In this document: positions 1-11,472 of the stretch, piece by piece
Position numbering within the stretch: the first letter of the stretch is position 1
How the letters are laid out: every line of letters begins with the position of its first letter
Assembly: GCA_025531455.1 (NCBI GenBank)
Contig: JAMYHL010000183.1
Span: forward strand, 1-31,824
Direction: 5' to 3'
DNA length: 31,824 nt
Source of the DNA: Apiotrichum sp. Y4204
Lineage: Eukaryota; Basidiomycota; Tremellomycetes; Trichosporonales; Trichosporonaceae
Notes under the pieces: generated by a model
The model's database searches: none
Told to the model about the DNA's origin: nothing
The model's input: only the letters and a program-made list of their open reading frames with translations
Program-made: the position numbers and the translations under genes

Positions 1-42
1 CACTTGGAAGGCGGAGGCATTAACCTGTTATACTATACTTAC
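1..42 (-). tRNA. trnG(tcc): tRNA-Gly(UCC), cut by the left edge
   Basis: The 5' 42 nt of a tRNA read on the minus strand: acceptor GTAAGTA (42-36), TA, D arm with GTAT/ATGC stem and GGTTA loop, then anticodon stem TCCGC and loop CTTCCAA (anticodon TCC). The 3' half lies outside the window. The last bases of the window do not supply it, so the two window ends are not directly joined. No other Gly tRNA is present, which supports the call. Confidence 0.75.
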
Positions 43-65
43 TTCTTACTTTTATTATAACTTTA

Positions 66-175
66 GAACGGGGTGGACCCCGTTCCTCACTGCACGAGGG
101 TACTGTTCCGCAGCTGCTCATTTTCAATTTAGGAAATTGAAAATTTTTAAAATCCGCGAGGAAGATTTTTTATGA
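66..175. repeat. GC-rich double-hairpin element
   Basis: Palindromic spacer sequence: a stem GAACGGGG..CCCCGTTC around 66-85, then CCTCACTGC-type sequence, then an AT-rich hairpin TTTTCAATTT..AAATTGAAAA around 119-143. It shares motifs (GTTCCTCACTGC, TTTTCAAAATT-like stems) with copies near 11284, 18283, 23536 and 30736. It lies downstream of atp9 on the minus strand. Double-hairpin elements of this kind are known from zygomycete mtDNAs. Confidence 0.6.
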
Positions 176-231
176 CTAATTTTTTAAATAAGATAAACAG
201 AAGAAAATTGGAAAGGGGATATTTCCCTAAA

Positions 232-670
<439 letters not shown>

Positions 671-751
671 CTATATATTCATGCTTGCGCTTTTATAAAT
701 CTGTATTTACCTTAAAAGTAAAGAGGTTAAAGCAATAAGTGAATAGTAAAA

Positions 752-835
752 GGAAAGGCATTGCTATAGGTGAAGCGGTTCAGTTGCTATCTGAATGAAC
801 AATTGTTCTTATGGGTTCGATTCCCATCTTTTCCG
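752..835 (+). tRNA. trnS(gct): tRNA-Ser(GCU)
   Basis: Acceptor GGAAAGG/CTTTTCC, anticodon stem TTCAG/CTGAA with loop TTGCTAT (anticodon GCT), a long variable arm GAAC..GTTC as expected for Ser, and T arm TGGGTTCGATTCCCA. Confidence 0.9.
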
Positions 836-1076
836 TGAGTATTAAGTATAAAAATTTAATAAAAAATAAATATTTAAGTTTGTTAATTCATTAGTAGTAT
901 AATCTTAATTAGTATATTATTTTATACTATTAATTTGTAATAAACTACTTTATTATAAATCACAATATAGGGGTGATTGATTTTTAATTTTATAAATTAT
1001 CGGCGATAAAACGATTAAAAATAAAAGCAGCGTCTAGATAATAGAGGGGATTATACCTATAAATATAGATATTATA

Positions 1077-1889
1077 TTAAGAACCCCACCAATAGATTGA
1101 AACATAAAGGAATAGCCATACAACATCAACAAAATGCCAGTATAGAATAGATGCTTCAAACCCAATGTGGTGGTGATCTGTTAAGTGGTATGCAATAATT
1201 CGATAAAAGGCTACACCAATAAATAATGTACCAATTAATACATGGAAACCATGGAATCCTGTTCCGAAGAAGAAACATGATCCATAAACACCATCTGCAA
1301 TAGTGAACCCAGCATTTACATATTCAACTCCTTGTAGAGCTGTGAATAGGATAGCAAATACTAATGTCATAGTAATACCTAATAATGTAGCTTTTCGATC
1401 ACCTTGAATTAATGCATGGTGAGCATATGTAACAGTAGCTCCAGATGAAAGAAGTAGAATTGTGTTTAATAATGGAATAGCAAAAGGGTTTAATGCTTCA
1501 ATTCCTCTAGGTGGCCAATGTGAACCTAATTCTACAGTAGGTGCAAGTGATGAGTGGAAATACGCCCAGAAAATAGTTAAGAAGAAGAAAGCTTCTGTTA
1601 CAATGAATAGTGCTACACCCATTGTTAGACCTTTTTGTACAATTAATGTATGATCTCCAAGATATGTACCTTCTGTTGTTACATCTCGGAACCATAGAAT
1701 GAAGGCAAATAATGTAGATAAGAAACCTAAAATTAGTAGTAATCCACTATGTGCAATATTGTTGAAATATAGTACTGCACCAATCATCATAGACATTACT
1801 GCGAATGACATAAGAAGAGGCCATGGTGAAGCTTCTACCATATGATATGGATATGGTTGAAATTGTTTTTTAAGTGCTGTAATGTTCAT
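1077..1889 (-). CDS. cox3: Cytochrome c oxidase subunit 3
   Basis: 270 aa; the usual fungal length is about 269. Cox3 is a core membrane subunit of complex IV. The start is the ATG at 1889-1887 (MNITALKKQF); an upstream in-frame ATG would add an unconserved tail. Seven hydrophobic helices are visible, with family motifs FWAYFHSSLAPT, LNTILLLSSGATVT, FFFGTGFHGFHV and the C-terminal YWHFVDVVWLFLY. It is uninterrupted and ends in TAA. The residue in WPP-x-GIEAL is AGA, a position normally Val, Thr or Ala, so it fits Ala. Conserved arginines (GDRKA, YRIIAYHL) are CGA. An ATCCCC motif (plus 1046-1051) follows the stop. Confidence 0.97.
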   Translation of the reverse strand: MNITALKKQFQPYPYHMVEASPWPLLMSFAVMSMMIGAVLYFNNIAHSGLLLILGFLSTLFAFILWFRDVTTEGTYLGDHTLIVQKGLTMGVALFIVTEAFFFLTIFWAYFHSSLAPTVELGSHWPPRGIEALNPFAIPLLNTILLLSSGATVTYAHHALIQGDRKATLLGITMTLVFAILFTALQGVEYVNAGFTIADGVYGSCFFFGTGFHGFHVLIGTLFIGVAFYRIIAYHLTDHHHIGFEASILYWHFVDVVWLFLYVSIYWWGS

Positions 1890-2120
1890 TTTATAAGCAT
1901 ATATTATATATCTTGACATATCATAAATATTATTATAATATAGAGGTTTCAGTAGTAATATATTGGTTCTAATTCCTCATACTTTTAAAATTTCTAATTT
2001 GTCAGATTAGTAGTCTATTCTAAATTATCCATTTCTTGCAAGAGGCTAGTATTAATAAGTAAAAATATTTGGGCTCATGGGTCTACAGAACGATTAAAAG
2101 AAATATAAAAGTGGAATAGG

Positions 2121-2192
2121 GGGGGTTTAGTATAATTGGTAATACTGTCGACTTCTAATCTTCAAACACCAGTTCGAATCTGGTAACCTCCA
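2121..2192 (+). tRNA. tRNA with UCU anticodon, probably charged with alanine
   Basis: 72 nt: acceptor GGGGGTT/AACCTCC, D arm GTAT/ATAC, anticodon loop CTTCTAA (anticodon TCT), T arm ACCAG-TTCGAAT-CTGGT, discriminator A. By anticodon it would be annotated trnR(tct). However, the third acceptor pair is G3:U70, the main identity element for alanyl-tRNA synthetase. tRNA-Ala(UGC) at 18098 has the same G3:U70, the same first four 5' bases and a similar D arm. AGA codons in the core genes fall at conserved Ala positions. The anticodon stem GTCGA/TCTTC has two mismatches (U.U and C.U). It has no long variable arm, so it is not a Ser tRNA. Confidence 0.85.
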
Positions 2193-2217
2193 CATAAATA
2201 TATTCATAACAATATAA

Positions 2218-6151
<3,934 letters not shown>

Positions 6152-6617
6152 AATTTTATATCTATTATGTTTAAATAATTATTAAATTTTTTATGAGAAC
6201 CGTAGTCTTAGAAATTCATAACCAAACAGAAATAATCCTTTAGGAAACAGTAATAATCCATTGCCAAATCCCCGACGAAAGGGAAAAACTGCCCTAGTAG
6301 TAGTTACTTTGTTTTACTTTGTATCGTCTTGCTATGTGTCAAACTAATTTCAATGTCTTATTTTTGTTAAGACTCATTTAAACTTATCGTTTTTGATTCA
6401 TTAAAGGAATAAATGAACAATTTGGGAACACTACTCATGAGTATTATTGCAAAATTATTAAAATTATGTATCCTTAATAAAAGTAACTATAATAAATTTT
6501 CCATAATAAATATATAAAATTGTAAAATTCCATCATTTTAAATATGAATGAAGAAATAATTATGAAATATATATTTTAATAAAATAAAATTTTATAGAAC
6601 ATATAAAAGTAACAAGT
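6152..6617 (+). other. Spacer between cox1 and trnI
   Basis: About 466 nt without a recognised gene. It starts with the AT-rich cox1 3' UTR and contains ATCCCC at 6268-6273, the likely cox1 mRNA 3' end. I looked for rnpB here: ACAGAAAT occurs at about 6225, but there is no matching upstream GGAAAGTC-type block, so no RNA gene is called. The rest is low-complexity AT sequence with short TAA-rich repeats. Confidence 0.5.
6268..6273 (+). terminator. C-rich 3' processing motif after cox1
   Basis: ATCCCC lies 117 nt after the cox1 stop. The same hexamer follows most genes here. In other zygomycete mtDNAs such C-rich motifs mark mature RNA 3' ends. The role in this genome is inferred from position. 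Confidence 0.5.
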
Positions 6618-6690
6618 GAGCCCATAGTATAGTTGGTTAGTACGCACTGCTGATATCGGTGTAGCAGAAGTTCGAATCTTCTTGGGCTTA
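6618..6690 (+). tRNA. trnI(gat): tRNA-Ile(GAU)
   Basis: Acceptor GAGCCCA/TGGGCTT, anticodon stem CACTG/CGGTG with loop CTGATAT (anticodon GAT), T arm AGAAG-TTCGAAT-CTTCT. Confidence 0.92.
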
Positions 6691-6820
6691 TCATACGATA
6701 GCATCGTTAAAATGCTTTAAATAACAAATAAATTTGGCCTCGCTGAATAATAAAAATAATACAAATGAAGATATTGTAAAGATATTAAATGTAAATTTAA
6801 ATTATGAATATAATAACAAT

Positions 6821-9259
6821 ATGCGATTATTAAAATCAAATAAACTACTAAGCGTAGTAAATAGTTATGTTGTAGATTCTCCACAACCCTCAAACCTTAG
6901 CTATATGTGGAACTTTGGTTCTCTACTAGCAACATGTTTAGGATTACAAATTGTAACAGGTATTATCCTAGCTATGCACTATACTCCAAATGTTGATTTA
7001 GCCTTTATTTCTGTAGAACACATTATGCGAGATGTAAACTATGGGTGGCTAATTCGATACTTACATGCTAACGGTGCATCATTCTTCTTCATTTTCGTGT
7101 ACTTACACATTGCTCGAGGAATGTACTATGGGTCATACAAATCACCTCGAATTCTTCCATGGTCAATTGGTGTAATTATTTTAGTTCTAATGATGGGAAC
7201 AGCTTTCCTGGGTTTACTTAATAGCCCAAAATGGTTAACTATCGAAAACCACGAATCTATTGCTTTAGCAATAAATGCACTGCCTTTTACGCCATCTCCA
7301 AAATTATGTGAAATTCTCTCTAAAAACAAAATGAGCCCTGTTAGAGCTTGGGAAAACTTAGATAAACCCGAAACTAAAAAGGAAGTTCAAAAAAGAGTAA
7401 AAAACGTAGGAGGTATCTACGCTGTCGTTAATCTTCTTACAGGAGATTTATATATTGGAAGCGCTGTTACAGGTCGAATGGGAAATCGTTTCCATAAACA
7501 CCTATTTGGCGGGACAGGTAGTGCTATTGTACGTGCCGCAGTTTTAAAATACGGTTTATCTAATTTTGCTTTCGTTATTCTTGAATCAGTTGTTATGGAA
7601 AACACTCTAGAAGATAATAAACGCCTTCTAATGCGAGAAGACTATTACTTATCAACGTTACGTCCTATCTATAACATCGCACCCGAAGCTGGAAACACTC
7701 TGGGTGTGAAACACACTGAAGAAACTAAAACTAAAATGAAACTTAACTATTCATCCGAACGACGAGAAGCGATTAGAGCCCTTAACCGAGGGAAAAACCT
7801 ATCGGCGGATACTGTAGAAGCTATCCGTAAAGCTGCATTAAACCGTTCACCTATGACAGAAGATACACGAAAAAAAATCTCTGATAACTCTAAAGTTAGA
7901 AAAAGTTATTTAATTACTCGTGTGGACAATAATCCATTCTTATCTTCTGACGGACAAATGGTTCAATCATTAACATTGCGTACCTTAAACGTAGTAAGAA
8001 ACTATTTAGACTGTAATGAAAAAACAGTACGACGAGCTTTAACTACAAACGGTATTGTAAAAAAAGAATGGCACATTAAAGTAATAGATTAATAAAAATT
8101 TCGTAATTATACCATAGTCCTACTTAATATTCCTCTATTTGTAAAAAAATACAAATATCAATCTATATAGAGAAAGGGGTGTAGAACACCCTGACAGGGG
8201 TGTTGAAGGAAACGATTTCCTTTGGCGATACGAGTGAAAACGGTTAAAATGAGCAATCAGCTCCTCAGACCGTCGGTTATATATATGATCGCTACAGACT
8301 GGGTCACTCGTGGGTACCTGAGATGGTGCTTAATGTACAGTCGGACTCCTGAGTCTTAAGATTTTCAAGGCCTAATGAGATGCTTACCAGAAAAGATAAA
8401 TCTGGGATTGGTAAGTTGATTAGGTACAACTATTTAAAACGCTGATTAATCTGTACAAGATATGTTTTAAATAGAGGAGTTGTACGTACTTCCTTATGGA
8501 CAAATGTCATTATGGGGGGCTACTGTAATTACTAACATGCTATCAGCTATTCCTTGGATTGGACAAGATTTCGTAGAATTTGTTTGGGGAGGTTTCTCTG
8601 TAAACAACGCTACACTTAACCGATTCTTCTCATTACATTACTTACTACCTTTCATCTTAGCTGCATTAGCTATCTTACACTTAATGACACTACATGTAAA
8701 CGGAAGTTCTAACCCATTAGGTATTAGTTCAAACAGTGATCGAATTCCAATGCATCCTTACTATATGTTCAAAGATCTAATTACTATTTTCTTATTCTTC
8801 TTAGTTATTGGGTTCTTCGTATTCTATTACCCTAATGCAATGGGACACAGTGATAACTATATTCCAGCTAACCCTATGCAAACACCTCCATCTATTGTAC
8901 CAGAATGGTATCTACTACCATACTATGCAATTCTACGATCTATTCCTAACAAATTATTAGGGGTTATCGCTATGTTAGCTTCTCTACTTATTCTTCTAGC
9001 TATGCCTATTCTAGATACATCTCGAGTACGAGGAAGTCAATTCCGACCTTTAATGCGATTCGCATTCTGGGTATTCGTTACAGATTTCTTCTATCTAATG
9101 TATTTAGGATCACAACACGCAGAAGAACCATATGTAACATTAGGAGCAATCGCAACAGCATTATATTTTGGATGGTTTATTGTATTACTTCCTGTAATTG
9201 GTGTAATTGAAAACACTCTAAGAGATATTGCTGGAAACGATTCTGGAAATAACAAATAA
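6821..9259 (+). CDS. cob: Apocytochrome b (two exons)
   Basis: Exons 6821-7213 and 8483-9259 give 389 aa with TAA. Cytochrome b is the central membrane subunit of the bc1 complex and carries hemes bL and bH. I chose the ATG at 6821 ([16 protein letters not shown]); the open frame extends upstream to about 6734 but is Asn-rich and unconserved. Exon 1 contains [10 protein letters not shown] and the first heme-ligand helix ([10 protein letters not shown]). Exon 2 contains [27 protein letters not shown] (second ligand pair) and [16 protein letters not shown], the Qo-site loop. The join gives [14 protein letters not shown]. One AGA (9221-9223) in ENTL-x-DIAG fits Ala. ATCCCC follows at 9332. Confidence 0.96.
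7214..8092 (+). CDS. GIY-YIG homing endonuclease in the cob intron
   Basis: In frame with cob exon 1. The GIY-YIG nuclease fold is clear: GIY at nt 7412-7420, YIG at nt 7451-7459, then [14 protein letters not shown] and [16 protein letters not shown]-terminal DNA-binding part of NUMOD type follows ([37 protein letters not shown]), ending in a helix-turn-helix-like [16 protein letters not shown]. Members nick or cut the intronless target site. It ends in TAA; the ribozyme core lies downstream, so the ORF sits in a 5' peripheral loop. Confidence 0.9.
   Translation, partial: LLNSPKWLTIENHESIALAINALPFTPSPKLCEILSKNKMSPVRAWENLDKPETKKEVQKRVKNVGGIYAVVNLLTGDLYIGSAVTGRMGNRFHKHLFGGTGSAIVRAAVLKYGLSNFAFVILESVVMENTLEDNKRLLMREDYYLSTLRPIYNIAPEAGNTLGVKHTEETKTKMKLNYSSERREAIRALNRGKNLSADTVEAIRKAALNRSPMTEDTRKKISDNSKVRKSYLITRVDNNPFLSSDGQMVQSLTLRTLNVVRNYLDCNEKTVRRALTTNGIVKKEWHIKVID
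7214..8482 (+). other. Group I intron in cob
   Basis: The 5' site follows exon CTGGGT and the 3' end is G8482 before TACGTA. P1: exon TGGGT pairs with GCCCA near 7225, ending in the U.G pair. P7 strands lie in ACAGACTGGGTCACTCG (8294-8310) and GTACAGTCGGACTCC (8335-8349). The core differs from the cox1, nad5 and rnl introns, so it is a different group I subclass. Confidence 0.87.
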
Positions 9260-9331
9260 ATCATTTAATAATTTTTTCAAACGAATTAAAAAATAAAAAT
9301 ATTTTTTTTGAACAAATACATATATTAAAAA

Positions 9332-9337
9332 ATCCCC
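9332..9337 (+). terminator. C-rich 3' processing motif after cob
   Basis: ATCCCC about 73 nt after the cob stop and upstream of trnP; same motif and reasoning as after the other genes. Confidence 0.5.
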
Positions 9338-9372
9338 ATAAAAGAACTGAAATTCAGATACACAGATTTAAA

Positions 9373-9445
9373 CAGATCGGTATTTCAATGGTAGAAGTTG
9401 CACTTTGGGTGTGCAGGGTTGCAGGTTCGACTCCTGTCCATCTGA
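9373..9445 (+). tRNA. trnP(tgg): tRNA-Pro(UGG)
   Basis: Anticodon stem TGCAC/GTGCA with loop TTTGGGT (anticodon TGG), T arm GCAGG-TTCGACT-CCTGT. The acceptor CAGATCG/CCATCTG has a C.C mismatch at pair 6. Confidence 0.88.
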
Positions 9446-9450
9446 CTAAA

Positions 9451-9490
9451 GGGGGTATGGACTACTTTTTATTCGGTTCGAATCCCCCCA
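9451..9490 (+). other. Short tRNA-like hairpin remnant
   Basis: GGGGG (9451-9455) pairs with CCCCC (9485-9489), and ATTCG-GTT-CGAAT forms an inner hairpin carrying a TTCGAAT-like T loop. There is no D or anticodon arm. It lies between trnP and trnN. It may be a degraded tRNA reduced to acceptor and T arm, or a processing hairpin; the function is unknown. Confidence 0.35.
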
Positions 9491-9495
9491 TCTAC

Positions 9496-9566
9496 GTCTT
9501 TATAGCTTAATGGTAGAGCAGGACACTGTTAATGTCAAGGCGAAAGTTCGATTCTTTCTAAGGACT
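9496..9566 (+). tRNA. trnN(gtt): tRNA-Asn(GUU)
   Basis: Acceptor GTCTTTA/TAAGGAC, anticodon stem GACA/TGTC with loop CTGTTAA (anticodon GTT), and a T loop with GTTCGATTC. Confidence 0.9.
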
Positions 9567-9706
9567 TAGAACTAACTACTAAGTTCCTAGACCAATTTAG
9601 ACACAAGTCAACTCAAGGCAGTATTTACTCGACCTTTTGTATAACAGTTTTATTCTTTATTATAACAAAGAATGCGTAAAATACGTAACTATTTTTATTG
9701 TAAAAC

Positions 9707-10324
9707 ATGAGCAGATTTTTATTAGATTTATTAGCATTTGGTGCAGTATTATCAGGAGTTTTAGTAATTACATCTAAAAACCCTGTTATTTCAGTATTAT
9801 TCTTAATTTCAGTGTTTGTTAATGCAGCAGGATATTTATTATTATTAGGTGTAGGATTCGTAGGTATTTCATACCTAATTGTGTATGTAGGTGCTATTGC
9901 TATTCTATTCTTATTCGTAGTTATGATGTTAAACATTAATTTAACAGAAATTATTTCTGTAGGACGAGAATATACAAAAAACTTACCTTTAGGTTTAATT
10001 GTTGGTTCTTTATTTTTCTTCGAAGTTCTTTCATTAGTTCCTACATCACATAAAGAAGTAGGTGGATTACCTTTAGGTTTATTTAACCATATTAATGGAT
10101 TATTCTTAGGTATTGATAGCTCATCTATTGGTTCAGATGTACATATGACTTTCACAGAAGCAGGTGCTGATCAAAGATTTACAAATTTTCTACAAATTGA
10201 AGCAATCGGTCAAGGATTATACACATATGGTTCAATGTGGCTACTATTAGCCAGCTTTATTCTATTACTAGCAATGTTAGGACCTATTGTACTATGTTTA
10301 CGATCAGCAACAACAGTTAAATAA
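9707..10324 (+). CDS. nad6: NADH dehydrogenase subunit 6
   Basis: 205 aa, ATG start (MS-x-FLLDLLAFGAVLSG), TAA stop. It is a membrane subunit of complex I with about five hydrophobic helices. Family signature: NPVISVLFLISVFVNAAGYL, then LIVYVGAIAILFLFVVMMLN. The C-terminus LQIEAIGQGLYTYGSMWLL is also typical. Residues 3 and the one in ADQ-x-FTNFLQ are AGA codons and are probably Ala. It lies 140 nt after trnN and is followed by ATCCCC at 10325, directly after the stop. Confidence 0.96.
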   Translation: MSRFLLDLLAFGAVLSGVLVITSKNPVISVLFLISVFVNAAGYLLLLGVGFVGISYLIVYVGAIAILFLFVVMMLNINLTEIISVGREYTKNLPLGLIVGSLFFFEVLSLVPTSHKEVGGLPLGLFNHINGLFLGIDSSSIGSDVHMTFTEAGADQRFTNFLQIEAIGQGLYTYGSMWLLLASFILLLAMLGPIVLCLRSATTVK

Positions 10325-10330
10325 ATCCCC
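10325..10330 (+). terminator. C-rich 3' processing motif after nad6
   Basis: ATCCCC begins immediately after the TAA stop of nad6, the closest spacing in the window. Confidence 0.5.
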
Positions 10331-10442
10331 GATAGATCCATGAATCCCGTGAAATAAATAAATAGATAAATAATACCGTAAGTAAGATAGTTTAAAATAA
10401 AATGCTTGAGGATTAGGATAATAAAAGCAAGCAAATACAAGC

Positions 10443-10523
10443 GCAAGCATGATGTAATGGTAGCCATGTCTTCCTTAAGAGAAGATGTCAATAGACGTGA
10501 GAGTTCGAGTCTCTCTGCTTGTA
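10443..10523 (+). tRNA. trnL(taa): tRNA-Leu(UAA)
   Basis: Acceptor GCAAGCA/TGCTTGT, anticodon stem TCTTC/GAAGA with loop CTTAAGA (anticodon TAA), long variable arm, T arm GAGAG-TTCGAGT-CTCTC. Confidence 0.92.
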
Positions 10524-10557
10524 GAGAAACTGCAAAAATAAAATCAAGAGATAATAT

Positions 10558-10629
10558 TGCGAGGTAATGTAATGGAATCATGTCAGTCTCATAATCTGAA
10601 AATAGGAGGTTCGAATCCCCTCTTCGCAT
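10558..10629 (+). tRNA. trnM(cat): tRNA-Met(CAU), copy 1
   Basis: Acceptor TGCGAGG/CTTCGCA, loop CTCATAA (anticodon CAT), T loop TTCGAAT. One of two CAT tRNAs; which is initiator and which elongator was not decided. Confidence 0.9.
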
Positions 10630-10635
10630 AAGAAA

Positions 10636-10708
10636 GGTGCCATCGAATAGCTGGTTAATTCACTTGGCCTTCACTCAAGAAAGACCGGTTCGAGTCCGGT
10701 TGGTGCTA
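10636..10708 (+). tRNA. trnE(ttc): tRNA-Glu(UUC)
   Basis: Anticodon stem CTTGG/TCAAG with loop CCTTCAC (anticodon TTC), T arm ACCGG-TTCGAGT-CCGGT. The acceptor GGTGCCA/TGGTGCT contains three G.U pairs. Confidence 0.88.
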
Positions 10709-10719
10709 TAAATCTCACA

Positions 10720-10791
10720 GCCGATATAGTTAAGATGGTATAACATAAATCTTGTAAATTTAAATCATTGGTTCGAGTCCAGTTGTCGGCA
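10720..10791 (+). tRNA. trnT(tgt): tRNA-Thr(UGU)
   Basis: Acceptor GCCGATA/TGTCGGC, anticodon stem TAAAT/ATTTA with loop CTTGTAA (anticodon TGT), T loop TTCGAGT. Confidence 0.92.
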
Positions 10792-10875
10792 CAAGGCGCT
10801 AAGTTTTAACTTGTTTAGGGTGCTCCTGCGGCGCTATGACCCTTACACGTAGGAAAGGGCGCAGAAAGGGTAGAA
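10792..10875. repeat. GCGC-rich repeat of the 'gcggcgc / aggaaaggcgc' family
   Basis: Contains TGCGGCGC, ACACGTAGGAAAGGGCGC and self-complementary GGGT..ACCC segments. It resembles the spacer at 18467-18560 (CTGCGGCGC..CGCGTAGGAAAGGCGC) and the short copies near 12533, 23880 and 30655. No ORF or RNA gene. It is a spacer repeat, probably mobile or recombinogenic. Confidence 0.5.
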
Positions 10876-11031
10876 AAATATAAATAGTTATAAATAAAGT
10901 ACCTATTTTCTACTGTTAAAGGAGAACACATAAAAGTGAATTTTGGGGTTCACGGTAGACCAATATTCAAATAAAGTTTTATGCTTCTAATTGGAACAAT
11001 AAAATTGGTAAAATTGAAGCTATAAAATATA

Positions 11032-11103
11032 TGACTTCTGGAGTAATGGGCAACTCGAACCTTTTTGGTGGGTTAAATTCGTGTTCGAATCACGGGAGGT
11101 CAG
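11032..11103 (+). tRNA. trnQ(ttg): tRNA-Gln(UUG)
   Basis: Acceptor TGACTTC/GAGGTCA, anticodon stem AACCT/GGGTT with loop TTTTGGT (anticodon TTG), T loop TTCGAAT. Confidence 0.88.
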
Positions 11104-11108
11104 CAAAA

Positions 11109-11181
11109 GAGAATATAACTCAGTTGGTAGAGTGACTGACTTTTAATCAGTAGGTCGAAGGTTCGAGCCCTTCTATTCTCC
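11109..11181 (+). tRNA. trnK(ttt): tRNA-Lys(UUU)
   Basis: Acceptor GAGAATA/TATTCTC, anticodon stem CTGA/TCAG with loop CTTTTAA (anticodon TTT), T arm GAAGG-TTCGAGC-CCTTC. Confidence 0.93.
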
Positions 11182-11285
11182 TTTTTCTGTCTCTTTCACT
11201 CTTTGAAGACAGAAACTTTTCCTATCGTTTTTCATCTTTAAGATGTAAAGTAAACTACACCTTAGAGAAAAGATAGAAAAACCGT
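11182..11285. repeat. Double-hairpin element, family A, copy 1
   Basis: Hairpin 1 is TTTCTGTCT..AGACAGAAA. Hairpin 2 is a longer TTTTTCATCTTTAAGATG / AAAAGATAG structure. A close inverted copy lies inside the rnl intron (21740-21864), and hairpin 1 alone recurs behind rns (15634-15664). The dispersed, structured copies suggest mobility. Confidence 0.65.
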
Positions 11286-11408
11286 TCCTCGTTACCCTCA
11301 GGCAGTTTCCTCACTCCGTTCAGGCAGTGAGGAACAGGGTCCCTCCCTGCTATTTTCTTAATTTCCAATTTTCTAAATAGGGAATTTTGAAAATTAGAAA
11401 TAAGGAAA
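11284..11408. repeat. GC-rich double-hairpin element, family B
   Basis: GTTCCTC..GCAGTGAGGAAC hairpin, then CAGGG/CCCTG, then an AT-rich hairpin of AATTTCC / GGAATT type. The order matches the copy at 18283-18380. No coding capacity. Confidence 0.65.
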
Positions 11409-11472
11409 AACAGAATTAACAACCTTATACTTAGAGAGAATAATGGGTGATGATTGCAAAAAATATAGTAAC

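Noticed and set aside
1462..1653. ORF of 63 codons on the strand opposite cox3
   Set aside because: Shadow of cox3; no family resemblance. The same applies to other antisense ORFs over cox1, cob, nad1, nad4, nad6 and the rRNAs.
2121..2192. AGA read as serine, as in many animal mitochondria
   Set aside because: Conserved sites point to Ala (PDAMEGPTP, LAETNR, AGWSANSKY, KDAINLH), and the UCU tRNA has G3:U70 and no long variable arm.
6225..6275. rnpB behind cox1 (ACAGAAAT block)
   Set aside because: There is no upstream GGAAAGTC-type core within a plausible distance, and the region is explained as the cox1 3' UTR.
6734..6820. N-terminal extension of cob
   Set aside because: It starts at TTG, is Asn-rich and unconserved; the ATG at 6821 gives the standard cytochrome b N-terminus.
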